Assembly (NCBI GenBank): GCA_003142475.1
Contig: PLMK01000042.1
Span: 87,966-130,955, forward strand
Length of the DNA stretch: 42,990 bases
From: Ignavibacteriota bacterium
GTDB lineage: Bacteria; Bacteroidota; Ignavibacteria; UBA10030
Direction of reading: 5' to 3'
Below, piece by piece: positions 1 through 9,250 of the stretch. Positions within the stretch are counted from its first letter, which is position 1; every line of letters begins with the position of its first letter. The notes under the pieces were generated by a model. That model did not search any database and had not been told where the DNA came from. It saw only the letters and a list, made by a program, of their open reading frames with translations. A program made the position numbers and the translations under genes.

Positions 1-432
1 TAAGGAAGATCGGGAATAATATTACTTTCAATCGCCTTACCGCCCATAATAAGCCGAACATTATTACCTTTACCTTCTCTTTTTACCGATACATTATGGC
101 AAATCCCCTTAAAAATACGGGCTACAGAGAATTCTTTCCATTTCGTCGGAATTGCAGGTGCCACCATCAATCCTTGATATGTTGGACGAACTCCAAGAAT
201 GAATTGAGTGATGGCATAATAATTCCCTGCTATAGTCCCAGTAAGCCGGGAATTAATCGCTTCGTCGTGAGTAGACACATCTTTTCCTGCAATCATTTGT
301 GCAAACACGTATGGTTTGTAACGGCGTAATTTGCTAATCTTTTCGCGGGCGGACAGATTAATTCGGAGATAATAATAAAAGCCCGATCTCCGTTGCCTAT
401 CATTGCGTCGGCAATGATAATCCAGGGATTCG
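1..432 (-). pseudogene. 5'-truncated, frameshifted GH94 phosphorylase relic (continues past window edge)
   Basis: Translation of the minus strand gives the C-terminal part of a GH94 glycoside phosphorylase, in two frames. The first frame reads NPWIIIADAMIGNGDRAF and the second picks up as FYYYLRINLSAREKISKL and continues to base 1, including the family pattern (Y)VFAQMIAGKD, a degenerate NSRLTGT where intact members have NSWLTGT, then ITQFILGVRPTYQGL and the IP.KWKEF motif. The frame change falls at a T run (about 378-381) and is explained by loss of one T. Nothing of the N-terminal two thirds, including the catalytic DWND region, precedes it: the intact GH130 gene ends only a few bases upstream. 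It differs clearly from the intact GH94 gene at 1499-3892, so it is a second, divergent paralogue rather than a fresh duplicate. A sequencing error could explain the frameshift but not the missing front. Confidence 0.75.
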
Positions 433-435
433 AGA

Positions 436-1428
436 TTAGAAAACCTCTGAATTCTTTTTTATGTGATCTATGAGTTCATCAACCTGACAGAAGGCTACAG
501 CTGTATATGTATCAGCAGCACCATAATAAAGAGCAATTCTTCCAGTAGTCGCATCATTTAAAATGCCACCGGGAAAAGCTACATTCGGCACAAATCCGGT
601 TGTTTCGTAAGGTTTTTCTGGAGTGAGCAAATAATCACGTGTTCTATACAATACTTTACCTGGATCGTTAATATCCAATAGCACGGCACCGGTACTATAC
701 ACAAAACCATTGCATGTAAACGATACACCGTGATAGAACAGCAGCCAACCTTCTTTTGTCTCAAGAGGAATCGGACCGGCGCCGACTTTCGTTCCCTGCC
801 ACCAGCCTGACCCGCCATTTCCCATAACGAATCTATGTTTTCCCCAATGAATCAAATCAGGACTTTCACTAATATAAATATTTCCAAATGGAGTATGTCC
901 GCTATCGCTGGGACGGCTCAATATCATATACTTCCCGTTTAATTTTCGGGGGAAAAGAACACCGTTTCTATTATACGGCATAAACGGATTAGGCATACGA
1001 ATGAATGTTTTGAAGTCCTTTGTTTTGCCCAAGCCGATGGACGCGCCATGCATATCATCACACCATACAATGTAATATGTGTCGTCAATTTTAACGAATC
1101 TTGGATCGTATCCATAGCTGATGGGATTCGGTTTCCCGTTTTCGTCAACCCAGTTGATAGGATCCGGTCCTATATTCCAATGAATACCATCATCACTCTT
1201 TCCAAAGAATAACGTCGCCCTACCATTTTTTTGATCAGCACGGAAAGTTCCTACAAATTTACCATTGTACGGTAGCACTGCGCTATTATATATTCGTGCG
1301 GCTTTTGGAATAGGATTCCATCCAATAATGGGGTTTCCACTATATCGCCATACAACATCGCTACACCCTTTAGGCTTATCTTCCCATGGAATATTTGGCA
1401 ATGCATCTCCAATAATTATATTACTCAT
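436..1428 (-). CDS. GH130 beta-mannosyl phosphorylase (4-O-beta-mannosyl-glucose phosphorylase-like)
   Basis: This 330-residue protein is a five-bladed beta-propeller enzyme of family GH130. Visible family motifs are GYDPRFVKIDD (residues 106-116; the Asp of D-P-R at 108 is the candidate general acid), YNRNGVLFPRK (152-162), GHTPFG (177-182), TKVGAGPIP (213-221), LFYHGV (230-235) and YYGAADT (301-307). The basic residues R154, K214 and H233 are of the kind that bind phosphate in phosphorolytic members, favouring phosphorylase over mannosidase. The GHTPFG and RNGVLFPRK pattern looks most like the Man-beta-1,4-Glc phosphorylase subgroup, which acts on disaccharide from glucomannan or epimerised mannobiose and gives mannose-1-P plus glucose. 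There is no signal peptide, so it is cytoplasmic. A GAGGAGAG ribosome-binding site precedes the ATG. It lies 70 bases after the GH94 gene and is probably cotranscribed with it. Subfamily assignment is inference. Confidence 0.88.
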   Translation of the reverse strand: MSNIIIGDALPNIPWEDKPKGCSDVVWRYSGNPIIGWNPIPKAARIYNSAVLPYNGKFVGTFRADQKNGRATLFFGKSDDGIHWNIGPDPINWVDENGKPNPISYGYDPRFVKIDDTYYIVWCDDMHGASIGLGKTKDFKTFIRMPNPFMPYNRNGVLFPRKLNGKYMILSRPSDSGHTPFGNIYISESPDLIHWGKHRFVMGNGGSGWWQGTKVGAGPIPLETKEGWLLFYHGVSFTCNGFVYSTGAVLLDINDPGKVLYRTRDYLLTPEKPYETTGFVPNVAFPGGILNDATTGRIALYYGAADTYTAVAFCQVDELIDHIKKNSEVF

Positions 1429-1498
1429 ATATCTCTCCTCTATATTAAATACAACGACTTATTTCTTCAATCTTACTTAGAAATACATGCTCCTAAGA

Positions 1499-3892
1499 TC
1501 ATCCCATTTGAACAAACACTTCATTAGTATCCAAAATGTCCGTTAAAGGAATTAAATTACCTTCAATTTCCCTGCCGTTTATCGTTATTTTCTTGACTCC
1601 TTTTTGCACATGGCTTGAATTTAAAATCGTAATATTAAGATTCTTCTTTCTAAATCTTCTTGTGATCTTGATTTCTTTCCAATCCGAAGGAATACAAGGA
1701 TCAATTCTTAATCCAGAATACTCCGGCTGAATCCCAAGAATGTATTGCGTCACTGTATAATACGCCCACGATGCTGTTCCGCTCAACCAAGGGAGACGTG
1801 AACCACCATATCGCGGATTATATTTGCTATTTGTAAACTGACAATAGACGTATGGCTCGGTGTGTCGGATTTCTGCTTTTGTATTGTACGCAGAAGGCAT
1901 GAACTTACGGTAGTATTCATATGCGCGATTTCCTCTTCCAATAAGCGTCTCTGCAATGACAACCCAGCTTTGTGTATGTTGAAAGATAGAAGCGTTTTCC
2001 TTCATGCCTTTATTGAATAATCTTGCTTTAATAACATGCGGATCGGTTCTTTCGACCGGCGGATCACAAATCATAAGTCCGTAATCTGTTGATAAACGTC
2101 TGTTTACAACATCCAGTATTTTTTTTGATCGCTCTTCTGAAGTATGGCCACTGATGACAGCCCATGGCTGCGGTTCCAAAAAAATAGACGCTTCTTTGTT
2201 TTCTTTTGATCCAAATTTCAGACCATCAGCACGATATGCGCGTAGATACCATTCACCATCCCATGCATATTTTTCAAGGTTTTCATCTAAGGTTTTTAAA
2301 TGGCTTTCTGCCCACTGTGCTTCAATGGGTTTATGCAACATCCCTGCAATTTCTTTATATACCTTCAATGCATAGCGTAGCTGAAATGCAACAAACAATG
2401 TTTCGCCATCTTGGCCAAGAACGAGACAATCATTCCAATCAGCGGATAAACCACATGGAAGGCCATGTTTCCCTGAGTGGTCAAGATTGAACTGAATTGC
2501 ATGCCTCATATGCCCGAGTACTGTATCTTTCCCTCGATCAGAGTACGGCAGGACTTTATCATAGAATGCAATGTCGCCAGTTTCTTTGACGTAAGCAGGG
2601 ATCGTATTAAAAAGCCACATACAATCGTCGGAACGATATTCTTTTTCTTCCGGCGCTTTTTCACTTCCAGGTTTGTGAGAAAACGGTTTGACGACGGGCA
2701 TTGCCCCACCCGTAGAAACCTGCCCCGTAATCATGAGCTCAAGGCGCTCTTTTGCCTCTTCGGGAATTGTATGGAGAACACCAAGCATATCCTGCACTGT
2801 ATCACGATACCCCAAGCCGTCTCTTTCACCGGTATAAATCAGACTCGCAGCTCTTGACCACGCATACGTGATAAGCGAGTTGTACGGATTCCACATATTC
2901 AGCATGCTGTTAAGTTCTTTATCAGGAGTCTCAGCAGTCATTCCCTGCAATCGTAAATGCCAGAATGTTTTAAGCTTACTAAATTCCTCTCGAACTTTAT
3001 CCGGATTCCCCATCTCTTTCACTGCATGCTTGCCTTCGACTGCTGCCTCACCAATTCCCATAAGAACGACCAGTTCTTTTGATTCACCGGGTTTAAGTGA
3101 AATATCAACCTGCAAAACGCCGCATGCATTATCACCCACAGCGATGGAATTCTTACAGTGTCCCTGTTCTACCACAACCGGATTTGCATAAGATCCATAG
3201 GGTCCAAGGAAAATATTTCGATCTGTATCATAACCTTTCACAGGAGCTCCGCTCACCGCCAAGAACGAATGACGCGCTTGTTCGACTCCTTCCATCCGTT
3301 CTGGTCCATAGGGCATCATGACATTTGTACCGTGATCAATCATCTTATCAACAACATTCATTTTCATAATATACTGAGAGTACTGAAGATTGATCTGATC
3401 CTGATAGACATTCCAATTATTTGCATATTCGACATAAGTGAATAATTTCAATTTTCTTTTTTTCCGTCCGGTGTTTGTTACTTTCACTAGCCAGCATTCG
3501 TACATCTTACCTAACGGGACAAAATACAATGTCTCTGTTTTAATCGAAGAGTATTCAGAAGAGATTTTTGTATACGCTGTCCCATGACGGCATTCTGATT
3601 TATACTCTTTCAGCGATTTCCCAACCGGCTGCCATGAAGTCGACCAGAAATCTTTGCTGTCGTTATCGCGAATGTAGATATATCGCCCCGGCTGATCCAT
3701 AGGAATAGAATTAAATCGAAGTCGTGTAAACCGACCTTGTGCAGCAGATTGATAAAAACTATATCCTCCAGCGTTATTAGTAATGATAGCGCCGTATTCT
3801 GTCGAACCGAGATAATTACTCCATGATCTCGGAGTGTCCGGTCGCTTAATCACATATTCTTTATTTTTATCATCAAAAGATCCGAATTGCAT
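1499..3892 (-). CDS. GH94 cellobiose phosphorylase-like glycoside phosphorylase
   Basis: The 797-residue protein has the usual length and layout of GH94: an N-terminal beta-sandwich (about 1-290), a helical linker, an (alpha/alpha)6 catalytic barrel (about 320-720) and a C-terminal jelly roll. The barrel contains GERDGLGYRDTVQD (355-368), EYRSDDCMW (418-426) and GLPCGLSADWNDCL (477-490), whose D-W-N-D (485-488) holds the catalytic acid. GH94 enzymes cleave beta-linked disaccharides or oligosaccharides with inorganic phosphate, giving alpha-glucose-1-P. The GLSADWNDCL form is closest to cellobiose phosphorylases, but chitobiose or other beta-glucoside specificity is not excluded. No signal peptide is visible, so the enzyme is cytoplasmic and would act after import by the GPH symporter 54 bases upstream. 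GGAGAAAAGCAC precedes the ATG. Confidence 0.92.
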   Translation of the reverse strand: MQFGSFDDKNKEYVIKRPDTPRSWSNYLGSTEYGAIITNNAGGYSFYQSAAQGRFTRLRFNSIPMDQPGRYIYIRDNDSKDFWSTSWQPVGKSLKEYKSECRHGTAYTKISSEYSSIKTETLYFVPLGKMYECWLVKVTNTGRKKRKLKLFTYVEYANNWNVYQDQINLQYSQYIMKMNVVDKMIDHGTNVMMPYGPERMEGVEQARHSFLAVSGAPVKGYDTDRNIFLGPYGSYANPVVVEQGHCKNSIAVGDNACGVLQVDISLKPGESKELVVLMGIGEAAVEGKHAVKEMGNPDKVREEFSKLKTFWHLRLQGMTAETPDKELNSMLNMWNPYNSLITYAWSRAASLIYTGERDGLGYRDTVQDMLGVLHTIPEEAKERLELMITGQVSTGGAMPVVKPFSHKPGSEKAPEEKEYRSDDCMWLFNTIPAYVKETGDIAFYDKVLPYSDRGKDTVLGHMRHAIQFNLDHSGKHGLPCGLSADWNDCLVLGQDGETLFVAFQLRYALKVYKEIAGMLHKPIEAQWAESHLKTLDENLEKYAWDGEWYLRAYRADGLKFGSKENKEASIFLEPQPWAVISGHTSEERSKKILDVVNRRLSTDYGLMICDPPVERTDPHVIKARLFNKGMKENASIFQHTQSWVVIAETLIGRGNRAYEYYRKFMPSAYNTKAEIRHTEPYVYCQFTNSKYNPRYGGSRLPWLSGTASWAYYTVTQYILGIQPEYSGLRIDPCIPSDWKEIKITRRFRKKNLNITILNSSHVQKGVKKITINGREIEGNLIPLTDILDTNEVFVQMG

Positions 3893-3935
3893 GTGCTTTT
3901 CTCCGAATATTAAAGCAAGTGTTTTCTCATTTTAT

Positions 3936-3952
3936 AAAATCGAATTTCAATT
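3936..3952. promoter_or_regulatory. Shared 17-base element before GH94 (copy 2)
   Basis: The sequence AAAATCGAATTTCAATT lies 44-60 bases upstream of the GH94 start and overlaps the last codon and stop of the GPH symporter gene. It matches 15 of 17 bases of the element at 5506-5522, which sits upstream of the symporter itself. Read on the minus strand it contains TTGAAA. It could be a binding site for the locus repressor or a -35 region. There is no direct proof of either. Confidence 0.3.
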
Positions 3953-5431
3953 ACTACTTTCCTTTCGTCTCAAATCAAGATCTGCTTTCACTTTTTTCAT
4001 CGTCGGTTCATCTAATTTGTAGAAGAAAGCAAGAATAATAAGAGCAGCCGCTCCAACCACAACCGGTATCGTACTCATCATTGCTTTCAAGCCATTCTGT
4101 ACATCAATGTTTTGAACCACATTTGCTACGAATCCGGTTTGATCCAGTATAAAGGCAGCAACCATGCTCCCTACCGCCCACCCGATTTTAGTCGACATTA
4201 TGGAAGCCGAAAAAACGAGTCCAGTTGCCCTTCTGCCAGTTTTCCATTCAGAATAGTCAGCTGTGTCAGCATACAGAACCCATAAGAGTGCAGAAATCGG
4301 ACCTCCAGTGATTGAGCCGATGAGCTGAAGAATATAAATCAGTGTTAAGTTATCAGGACTTAAGAAATAGAATGAGCCTGTGCAAATCATCGCGGTTACA
4401 AAAAGAATAATGACCGCACTCTTTCTCCCAACTACTTTTGTAAACCATGGAACCAAGAGTACCCCAACTAATGATATTCCTTGTCCCAAAGTATTAAAAA
4501 TAGATGTCAATACTTCATAACCATACTTATGCGTCTCGTCTAATAAAGGGGTCGCTTGAGATCCAAAAATTCCATATAACGGATTTAAAATATATTTCAA
4601 TAAAAAGTTGTAAATATGTGTTAACAGCGGACTGGCCTGTTCTCCGATATAATATTTAAAATAGTGCGTGGTCACACTCATCCGAATACAGACAAACAGA
4701 ATAAAAAGAATCGTCACGGCGAACAACAACATCCAAGGAGCATTCTTCGATAAATCATTCAGGTCATCTTTGACGGATGTTTTTTCTTTTGCAATTGGTT
4801 GAATACGTTCGTGCGTCGAAATAAAAGTTATGAAGAAAAAAACGACCGCTAATACACCATAAATACTCATTGTCATCTGCCAGCCTTTCGCAACGTTTTC
4901 ATGACCAAAATACGATGAAAGCGGCAGGACAGTAGCGGAAACGATAAAACCGGCTAGATATGCACCTGTGAATTTAAACGATGAGGCACTCGTTCTGTCC
5001 ACAGGATCTCCGCTGATTACACCCAGCAAAGCTGTATAAGGAATGTTGACGGTCGAATACAGGAACATAAAAAGGACAAATGTCAGATAGGCGTAAATAA
5101 GTTTTCCTGTTTCACCGAATTCAGGCGTTGTAAAAGTCAGTACGGCTGAAACGGCCAACGGAATAGCTCCCCATAACAAATAGGGCCTGAATTTACCCCA
5201 TCGGCTTTTAGTCCGATCGGCTGTCATGCCAATGACGACATCAAATACTGCATCCAATATCCTAGAGACAAAAAACATTATTCCAGCGGCTCTTCCTGTC
5301 AAGCCGAATACATCGGTGTAAAAGAAAAGCAACTGCGACATAATCGTCGACCAGAACAGACATGATGCTAGATCGCCAAATCCATACCCGATTTTTTCTC
5401 TTAGAGGAAGTTTGGGGATTACTTGTTCCAT
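3947..5431 (-). CDS. GPH-family (MelB-like) sugar:cation symporter
   Basis: The 494-residue, roughly 12-helix transporter begins LREKIGYGFGDLASCLFW and carries the GPH signature VFDVVIGMTADRTKSRWGKFRPYLL (about residues 62-86), including the acidic residues that coordinate the coupling cation in MelB. Helices can be followed through to LIILAFFYKL near residue 470. An unusual loop with two similar segments (YNFLLKYILNPLYGIFGSQATPLL) lies between helices about 250 and 290. GPH proteins import glycosides or oligosaccharides with Na+ or H+. Lying directly before GH94 and GH130, this one probably brings in cello- or manno-disaccharides for phosphorolysis. A CAGGAG site precedes the ATG. The 232-base gap upstream holds a candidate promoter, so this gene may start a transcript with GH94 and GH130. 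Confidence 0.9.
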   Translation of the reverse strand: MEQVIPKLPLREKIGYGFGDLASCLFWSTIMSQLLFFYTDVFGLTGRAAGIMFFVSRILDAVFDVVIGMTADRTKSRWGKFRPYLLWGAIPLAVSAVLTFTTPEFGETGKLIYAYLTFVLFMFLYSTVNIPYTALLGVISGDPVDRTSASSFKFTGAYLAGFIVSATVLPLSSYFGHENVAKGWQMTMSIYGVLAVVFFFITFISTHERIQPIAKEKTSVKDDLNDLSKNAPWMLLFAVTILFILFVCIRMSVTTHYFKYYIGEQASPLLTHIYNFLLKYILNPLYGIFGSQATPLLDETHKYGYEVLTSIFNTLGQGISLVGVLLVPWFTKVVGRKSAVIILFVTAMICTGSFYFLSPDNLTLIYILQLIGSITGGPISALLWVLYADTADYSEWKTGRRATGLVFSASIMSTKIGWAVGSMVAAFILDQTGFVANVVQNIDVQNGLKAMMSTIPVVVGAAALIILAFFYKLDEPTMKKVKADLDLRRKESSN

Positions 5432-5489
5432 GAAATTCTCCTGAACTGATTTGGTAAATGAAAGACGTTATGCCTTCGTGTCTTTAAAT

Positions 5490-5522
5490 GTTATATTGAA
5501 TCACAGAAATCGATTTTCAATT
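5490..5522 (-). promoter_or_regulatory. Candidate promoter/operator of the GPH symporter gene
   Basis: On the minus strand TTGAAA (5520-5515) is followed after 19 bases by TATAAC (5495-5490), a plausible though long-spaced -35/-10 pair about 60 bases before the symporter start. The -35 overlaps the element GAAATCGATTTTCAATT (5506-5522), which contains the 10-base perfect palindrome AAATCGATTT and the CGATTTC core also seen before the sodium/sugar symporter gene. The overlap would suit repression by the locus LacI protein. This is inference from pattern only. Confidence 0.35.
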
Positions 5523-5663
5523 CTTAAAATACTGCTTAAATTGAAATCATTCCAGTCTTTAGTATTACTTATTTTATTAATAATTGATATTCCGTCCGAT
5601 ATTTTTAAAATCTAATTCACAGGATATTCAGTTTGTTATCAGAAATGCGAATTGATACATTTA

Positions 5664-7787
5664 TCATAATTCTATTTGTTTTTCTAGCCTGATATCTTTT
5701 GAAGATGAGCCGATATGAATAACAAATGTACCTTTCTCAAAAAACCAATCTTTTGTTTCCGGATTCCAAAACGAAAAATCCTTCTTATTTAATTCAATCA
5801 CAACAATCTTACTTTGACCCGGATCCAAATTCACCTTCTTAAATCCTTTGAGTTCTTTTATCGGTCTAGGAACGGCAGATTCAATATCCTGAATATACAA
5901 TTGAGCTGTTTCCAACCCTGTTTTCATCCCAACATTTCTTACTGTAAAACTTACTTTCACAACACCATTTTCTTGAAACTTGTCATTTGATATTGAAATA
6001 TCGCTATATTCAAAGGTTGTATAGGACAGACCATGTCCGAATGGATAAAGGGTCTCGATGTTTTTCTTTTCGTACCATCTATACCCAACAAATATTCCTT
6101 CTGAATAACGAACATCGTATACAGGATGTGCTTTTTCCTGTTTTTCATTCCAACCGTGATACAATGTTTCGCCTTCAGGTAAATATCTATATCCTGGTGA
6201 ATCTTTAAATTCTTTCTCGATGGTTATAGGCAACTTCCCTGATGGGTTTGTTTTTCCTGCAATAATTTCAACTAACGCTTTGTTCCCAATTTGCCCGCCA
6301 TACCATGCATAAAGAATTGCTCTCGCTTTGTCACTCCATCCTGTCATCCTTACGCCGCTTCCGGTAGTAACAATGACAACCGTATTGGGATTGTTTTTCA
6401 CACACTCTTCAACTTTTTTCTCCTGGTTTTCTGGTAATTCAAATGGACGATCCCATCCCTCACTGTCTTCCGTCCCGATATTACATAACACCACATCTGC
6501 AGATTGTATTTGATCAGGATTCGGGTTCTTCATATACGTTATCCTGTTACCAAATTCTTTCTTCAGTTCATCAAGCATGAGTCTAATGTTGTAGCCCTTC
6601 ACGAATGCAGAGCCACCACCCATCACATTTTTTTCTACGTAATCACCGGTCACAAGTATTTTCTTTTTGTCATCTTGGAGAGGAAGAATATTCTTTTCGT
6701 TTTTAAGGAGAATAATTCCTTCCCGGGCGGTTTGTAGGGCTACTAACTCATGATTTTCAAACATAGTATTATCAAAAGCAATCTTTTTCCGGTCGTCAAA
6801 TTTCATAATAAAACACGTTCGCAGAATACTTTTTGCCATTCTATTGATATCTTTGATCTTTATTTTCCCTTCACCGAGAAGCTTTTGCACATCTTTCAGT
6901 GCAACAGCTAACGGCATCTCCAAATCTTGACCGGATTTTACAAGTTTTTCACCATCATAGACAGACCACCAATCTGTTATAACCAATCCCCGAAATCCTA
7001 ATTGTGTTCTCAAGATTTCGTTGATGACATATTCACTTTGACCACACCATTCTCCATTCACTAAATTATAGGCTGTCATCACTGCTTGAGCTCCCGCATC
7101 AATTCCAGCCTTAAAAGGTGGCAGATAGATCTCATGCAGCGTTCTCTCATCGATGATTGAATTGCTTTTCCTTCTATAGTAGTCGGTATTATTTGCTACA
7201 AAGTGTTTTAACGTTGCTATCGTACCTGTACTCTGCACTCCCTTCACATACTCACCGACCATTCTTGCTCTGAGGAAAGGATCTTCTCCGAAGTACTCAA
7301 AATTTCTGCCGCACTGAGATATACGATAACCATTCACACCAGGTCCTAATAGGATACCAATACTGCCTGCTCGACATTCTTCGCCTACCGCTTCTGCATA
7401 CTGATATGAAAGTTCGAGATTCCATGTTGCGGCTAACGAAATCGGACAAGGAAAAGCAGTTGATTTTTCCAATTGATATTTTGTCAGGTCAATACCACTG
7501 AATTTTTCTCTGAGGTGCACACCTTGTGTAGCATCCGTCATATATACTTCGGGAAGATTCAATCGCGGGATTGATCTGATGAAAAATGATCTATCACCTT
7601 CCACCATAGCAATTTTCTCATCCTGTGTCATCAACGCCAATACAGAATCGGCTTTTTTATCTGCCGATTCATATGAAAGCGGCTGAAAGATTTCTTTTTT
7701 CATATTCATGGATTGACTCTTTATCTGAGAATAAAAAATGATAATAGAGATCGACAGCGCTACGACAAAAATAACATCTTTAAGCAT
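5664..7787 (-). CDS. GH3 beta-glucosidase-type glycoside hydrolase
   Basis: The 707-residue protein has one N-terminal hydrophobic segment (residues 4-20) without a clear cleavage site, suggesting export or membrane anchoring. The GH3 TIM-barrel domain spans about 45-345, with GRNFEYFGEDPFL (160-172), KHFVANN (194-200, substrate-binding Lys-His) and FRGLVITDWWSV, whose Asp272 is the nucleophile. The alpha/beta sandwich (about 375-570) and a fibronectin-III-like tail (about 600-705) follow, with YPFGHGLSYTTF between them. No PA14 insertion is present. The family removes terminal beta-linked glucose or, less often, xylose. Here it probably trims gluco-oligosaccharides made by the GH5 enzyme. 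GGGGATTGAAAT precedes the ATG. Exact sugar specificity cannot be read from the sequence. Confidence 0.9.
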   Translation of the reverse strand: MLKDVIFVVALSISIIIFYSQIKSQSMNMKKEIFQPLSYESADKKADSVLALMTQDEKIAMVEGDRSFFIRSIPRLNLPEVYMTDATQGVHLREKFSGIDLTKYQLEKSTAFPCPISLAATWNLELSYQYAEAVGEECRAGSIGILLGPGVNGYRISQCGRNFEYFGEDPFLRARMVGEYVKGVQSTGTIATLKHFVANNTDYYRRKSNSIIDERTLHEIYLPPFKAGIDAGAQAVMTAYNLVNGEWCGQSEYVINEILRTQLGFRGLVITDWWSVYDGEKLVKSGQDLEMPLAVALKDVQKLLGEGKIKIKDINRMAKSILRTCFIMKFDDRKKIAFDNTMFENHELVALQTAREGIILLKNEKNILPLQDDKKKILVTGDYVEKNVMGGGSAFVKGYNIRLMLDELKKEFGNRITYMKNPNPDQIQSADVVLCNIGTEDSEGWDRPFELPENQEKKVEECVKNNPNTVVIVTTGSGVRMTGWSDKARAILYAWYGGQIGNKALVEIIAGKTNPSGKLPITIEKEFKDSPGYRYLPEGETLYHGWNEKQEKAHPVYDVRYSEGIFVGYRWYEKKNIETLYPFGHGLSYTTFEYSDISISNDKFQENGVVKVSFTVRNVGMKTGLETAQLYIQDIESAVPRPIKELKGFKKVNLDPGQSKIVVIELNKKDFSFWNPETKDWFFEKGTFVIHIGSSSKDIRLEKQIEL

Positions 7788-7848
7788 ATTTCAATCCCCA
7801 TACATTGTTCGTATTTATTTATCAATTCTCTGGGAACCATTTCCTTTT

Positions 7849-8844
7849 TTAGAGATCGAAAGCTTTTTCATATTGACTGATAATCTTGTCCATCCAATCA
7901 TTTGTCTCTTTTCTTATGATTTTTCTCGTAGGATCTGATTCAAACCATTCAATAGTCTTTTGAATACCGTGTTCAAATGGAATGACAGCGGCAAATCCCG
8001 GTACAAATTTCTTTATCTTTGTATTATTAAAAATAACACTTGTTGCTTTATCGCCAATCAAACTGCCGCGTAATTCTTCGTCAAAAGTTGCTAAAATATC
8101 AGACGGAATGTGCACAATTTTAGCTTCACACTTGACCGCCTTTGCGATGGATTGATGAATTTGATTCCATGTAAGAATTTCATCAGATGTAATATGAAAT
8201 GATTCACCAATTGCTTGTTGATTGCCCAAGAGTCCGAGAAATCCTTTTGCGAAATCATCTGCATGAGTTATTGTAAACAATGAAGTTCCATCACCATGCA
8301 CAATAATTTTCTTTCCTTTTTTGATCCTGGCGACAATCGTATAATTTGTCCATCCTCCGATTGGAACTGGAATAACAGTATCATAAGTTAATGACGGCCT
8401 TACAATCGTGATAGGAAATTGCTCCTGACGATAATAGGAATTCAATGCTATTTCACATGCAATCTTATCGCGCGAGTACTGCCAGAAAGGATTTACCAGC
8501 GGTGTTGATTCCGTGACAATAGGAAATGCAAGAGGTTTCTGATATGCCGATGCAGAGCTAATAAATATATATTGCTTCGTTTTCCCTCGGAATAATTTAT
8601 AATCTCTAGCAATATCCTGCTCATTGAATGCAATCCAATTAACGACGGCATCCCATGTATGCCCATTTAAGGCAGATTTTATTTCCTCGGGATGTGTGAT
8701 ATCTCCAACAATTGATTTCGCACCAGTAATATTTGAAATTCTTTTCCTGCGATTGAGTAGATACAATTCTATACCAAGATCAATAGCTTGCCTGGATACA
8801 GATGTACTAATATTGCCAGTACCACCGATAAATAATACTTTCAT
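7849..8844 (-). CDS. Extended SDR, NAD(P)-dependent epimerase/dehydratase-like
   Basis: The 331-residue protein starts with the dinucleotide-binding loop MKVLFIGGTGNIS and has the SDR catalytic pattern SSASAY (about 96-101) and YSRDK (YxxxK, about 123-127), followed by IVRPSLTYD. These define an extended short-chain dehydrogenase/reductase. The substrate is not clear. It lacks the GxxGxxG spacing and C-terminal pattern of typical GalE and looks more like the CSP41/atypical group often annotated as NAD-dependent epimerase. It sits between GH3 and an isomerase relic in the glycan locus, so action on a sugar or sugar nucleotide is a reasonable guess. The GH3 gene starts 61 bases downstream. Whether it could supply the UDP-galactose epimerase step missing from this window is unknown. 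Confidence 0.8.
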   Translation of the reverse strand: MKVLFIGGTGNISTSVSRQAIDLGIELYLLNRRKRISNITGAKSIVGDITHPEEIKSALNGHTWDAVVNWIAFNEQDIARDYKLFRGKTKQYIFISSASAYQKPLAFPIVTESTPLVNPFWQYSRDKIACEIALNSYYRQEQFPITIVRPSLTYDTVIPVPIGGWTNYTIVARIKKGKKIIVHGDGTSLFTITHADDFAKGFLGLLGNQQAIGESFHITSDEILTWNQIHQSIAKAVKCEAKIVHIPSDILATFDEELRGSLIGDKATSVIFNNTKIKKFVPGFAAVIPFEHGIQKTIEWFESDPTRKIIRKETNDWMDKIISQYEKAFDL

Positions 8845-8869
8845 AATAATCCAAAATTAATAATGAATA

Positions 8870-9250
8870 TTATACTTCACACTTTGCCAAATGGTTTTTT
8901 ATCAAGTAATTATAACTACTTTGCATACCATTGAATATATTTCCAGCGTATTCATCAAACTCGACAATCATCCATTTTGTGTTTTTACCGCCAGCCTTAA
9001 CTATCGATGATAAGTTCATTGCTCCAGTTCTTGCAGGAACCCGTTGGAAAGCCTTATCTCCTTTTATCGCTGGTTCATTTTTGATGTTAAAAACGATGCA
9101 CACTTTCCAAAATCTGCACCAACTTTCACAGGATTATATCAATGAACAATGGCATCGACATAAGGATCATTCGCTTCTAATCCAGCACAGAATAATATTC
9201 TGTAGTCAAATGGAACAATATCGGATTCATTTGTAAATCCTTTCAACCGG
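8870..9250 (-). pseudogene. Decayed TIM-barrel sugar-phosphate isomerase/epimerase relic
   Basis: The end of this stretch reads, on the minus strand, NIKNEPAIKGDKAFQRVPA, then SSIVKAGGKNTKWMIVEFDE and SSYNYLIKNHLAK. This resembles the C-terminus of AP-endonuclease-2-like sugar isomerases/epimerases (HxKD..., G.GxxxxxxIxxAxxxxxxWxIVExD, SYxYL). Upstream, the reading continues only in other frames: a stretch ending GLEANDPYVDAIVH then a stop, and NPVKVGADFGK before a shift. At least two frame changes or stops interrupt about 125 residues, and nothing of the N-terminal two thirds is present between the GH5 stop and this point. The piece from 9103 could be read as a 77-residue protein from GTG, but it would be only a barrel fragment. 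Family assignment is moderate; decay is well supported. Confidence 0.5.

Noticed and set aside
96-329. Plus-strand open frame of 77 codons at the left edge
   Set aside because: The opposite strand reads clearly as GH94, and the plus frame has no ribosome-binding site or family match.
1499-3892. The idea that the relic at 1-432 is a recent duplicate of this GH94 gene
   Set aside because: The aligned C-terminal parts differ at many positions (for example FAQMIAGKD against YCQFTNSKY), so they are old paralogues.
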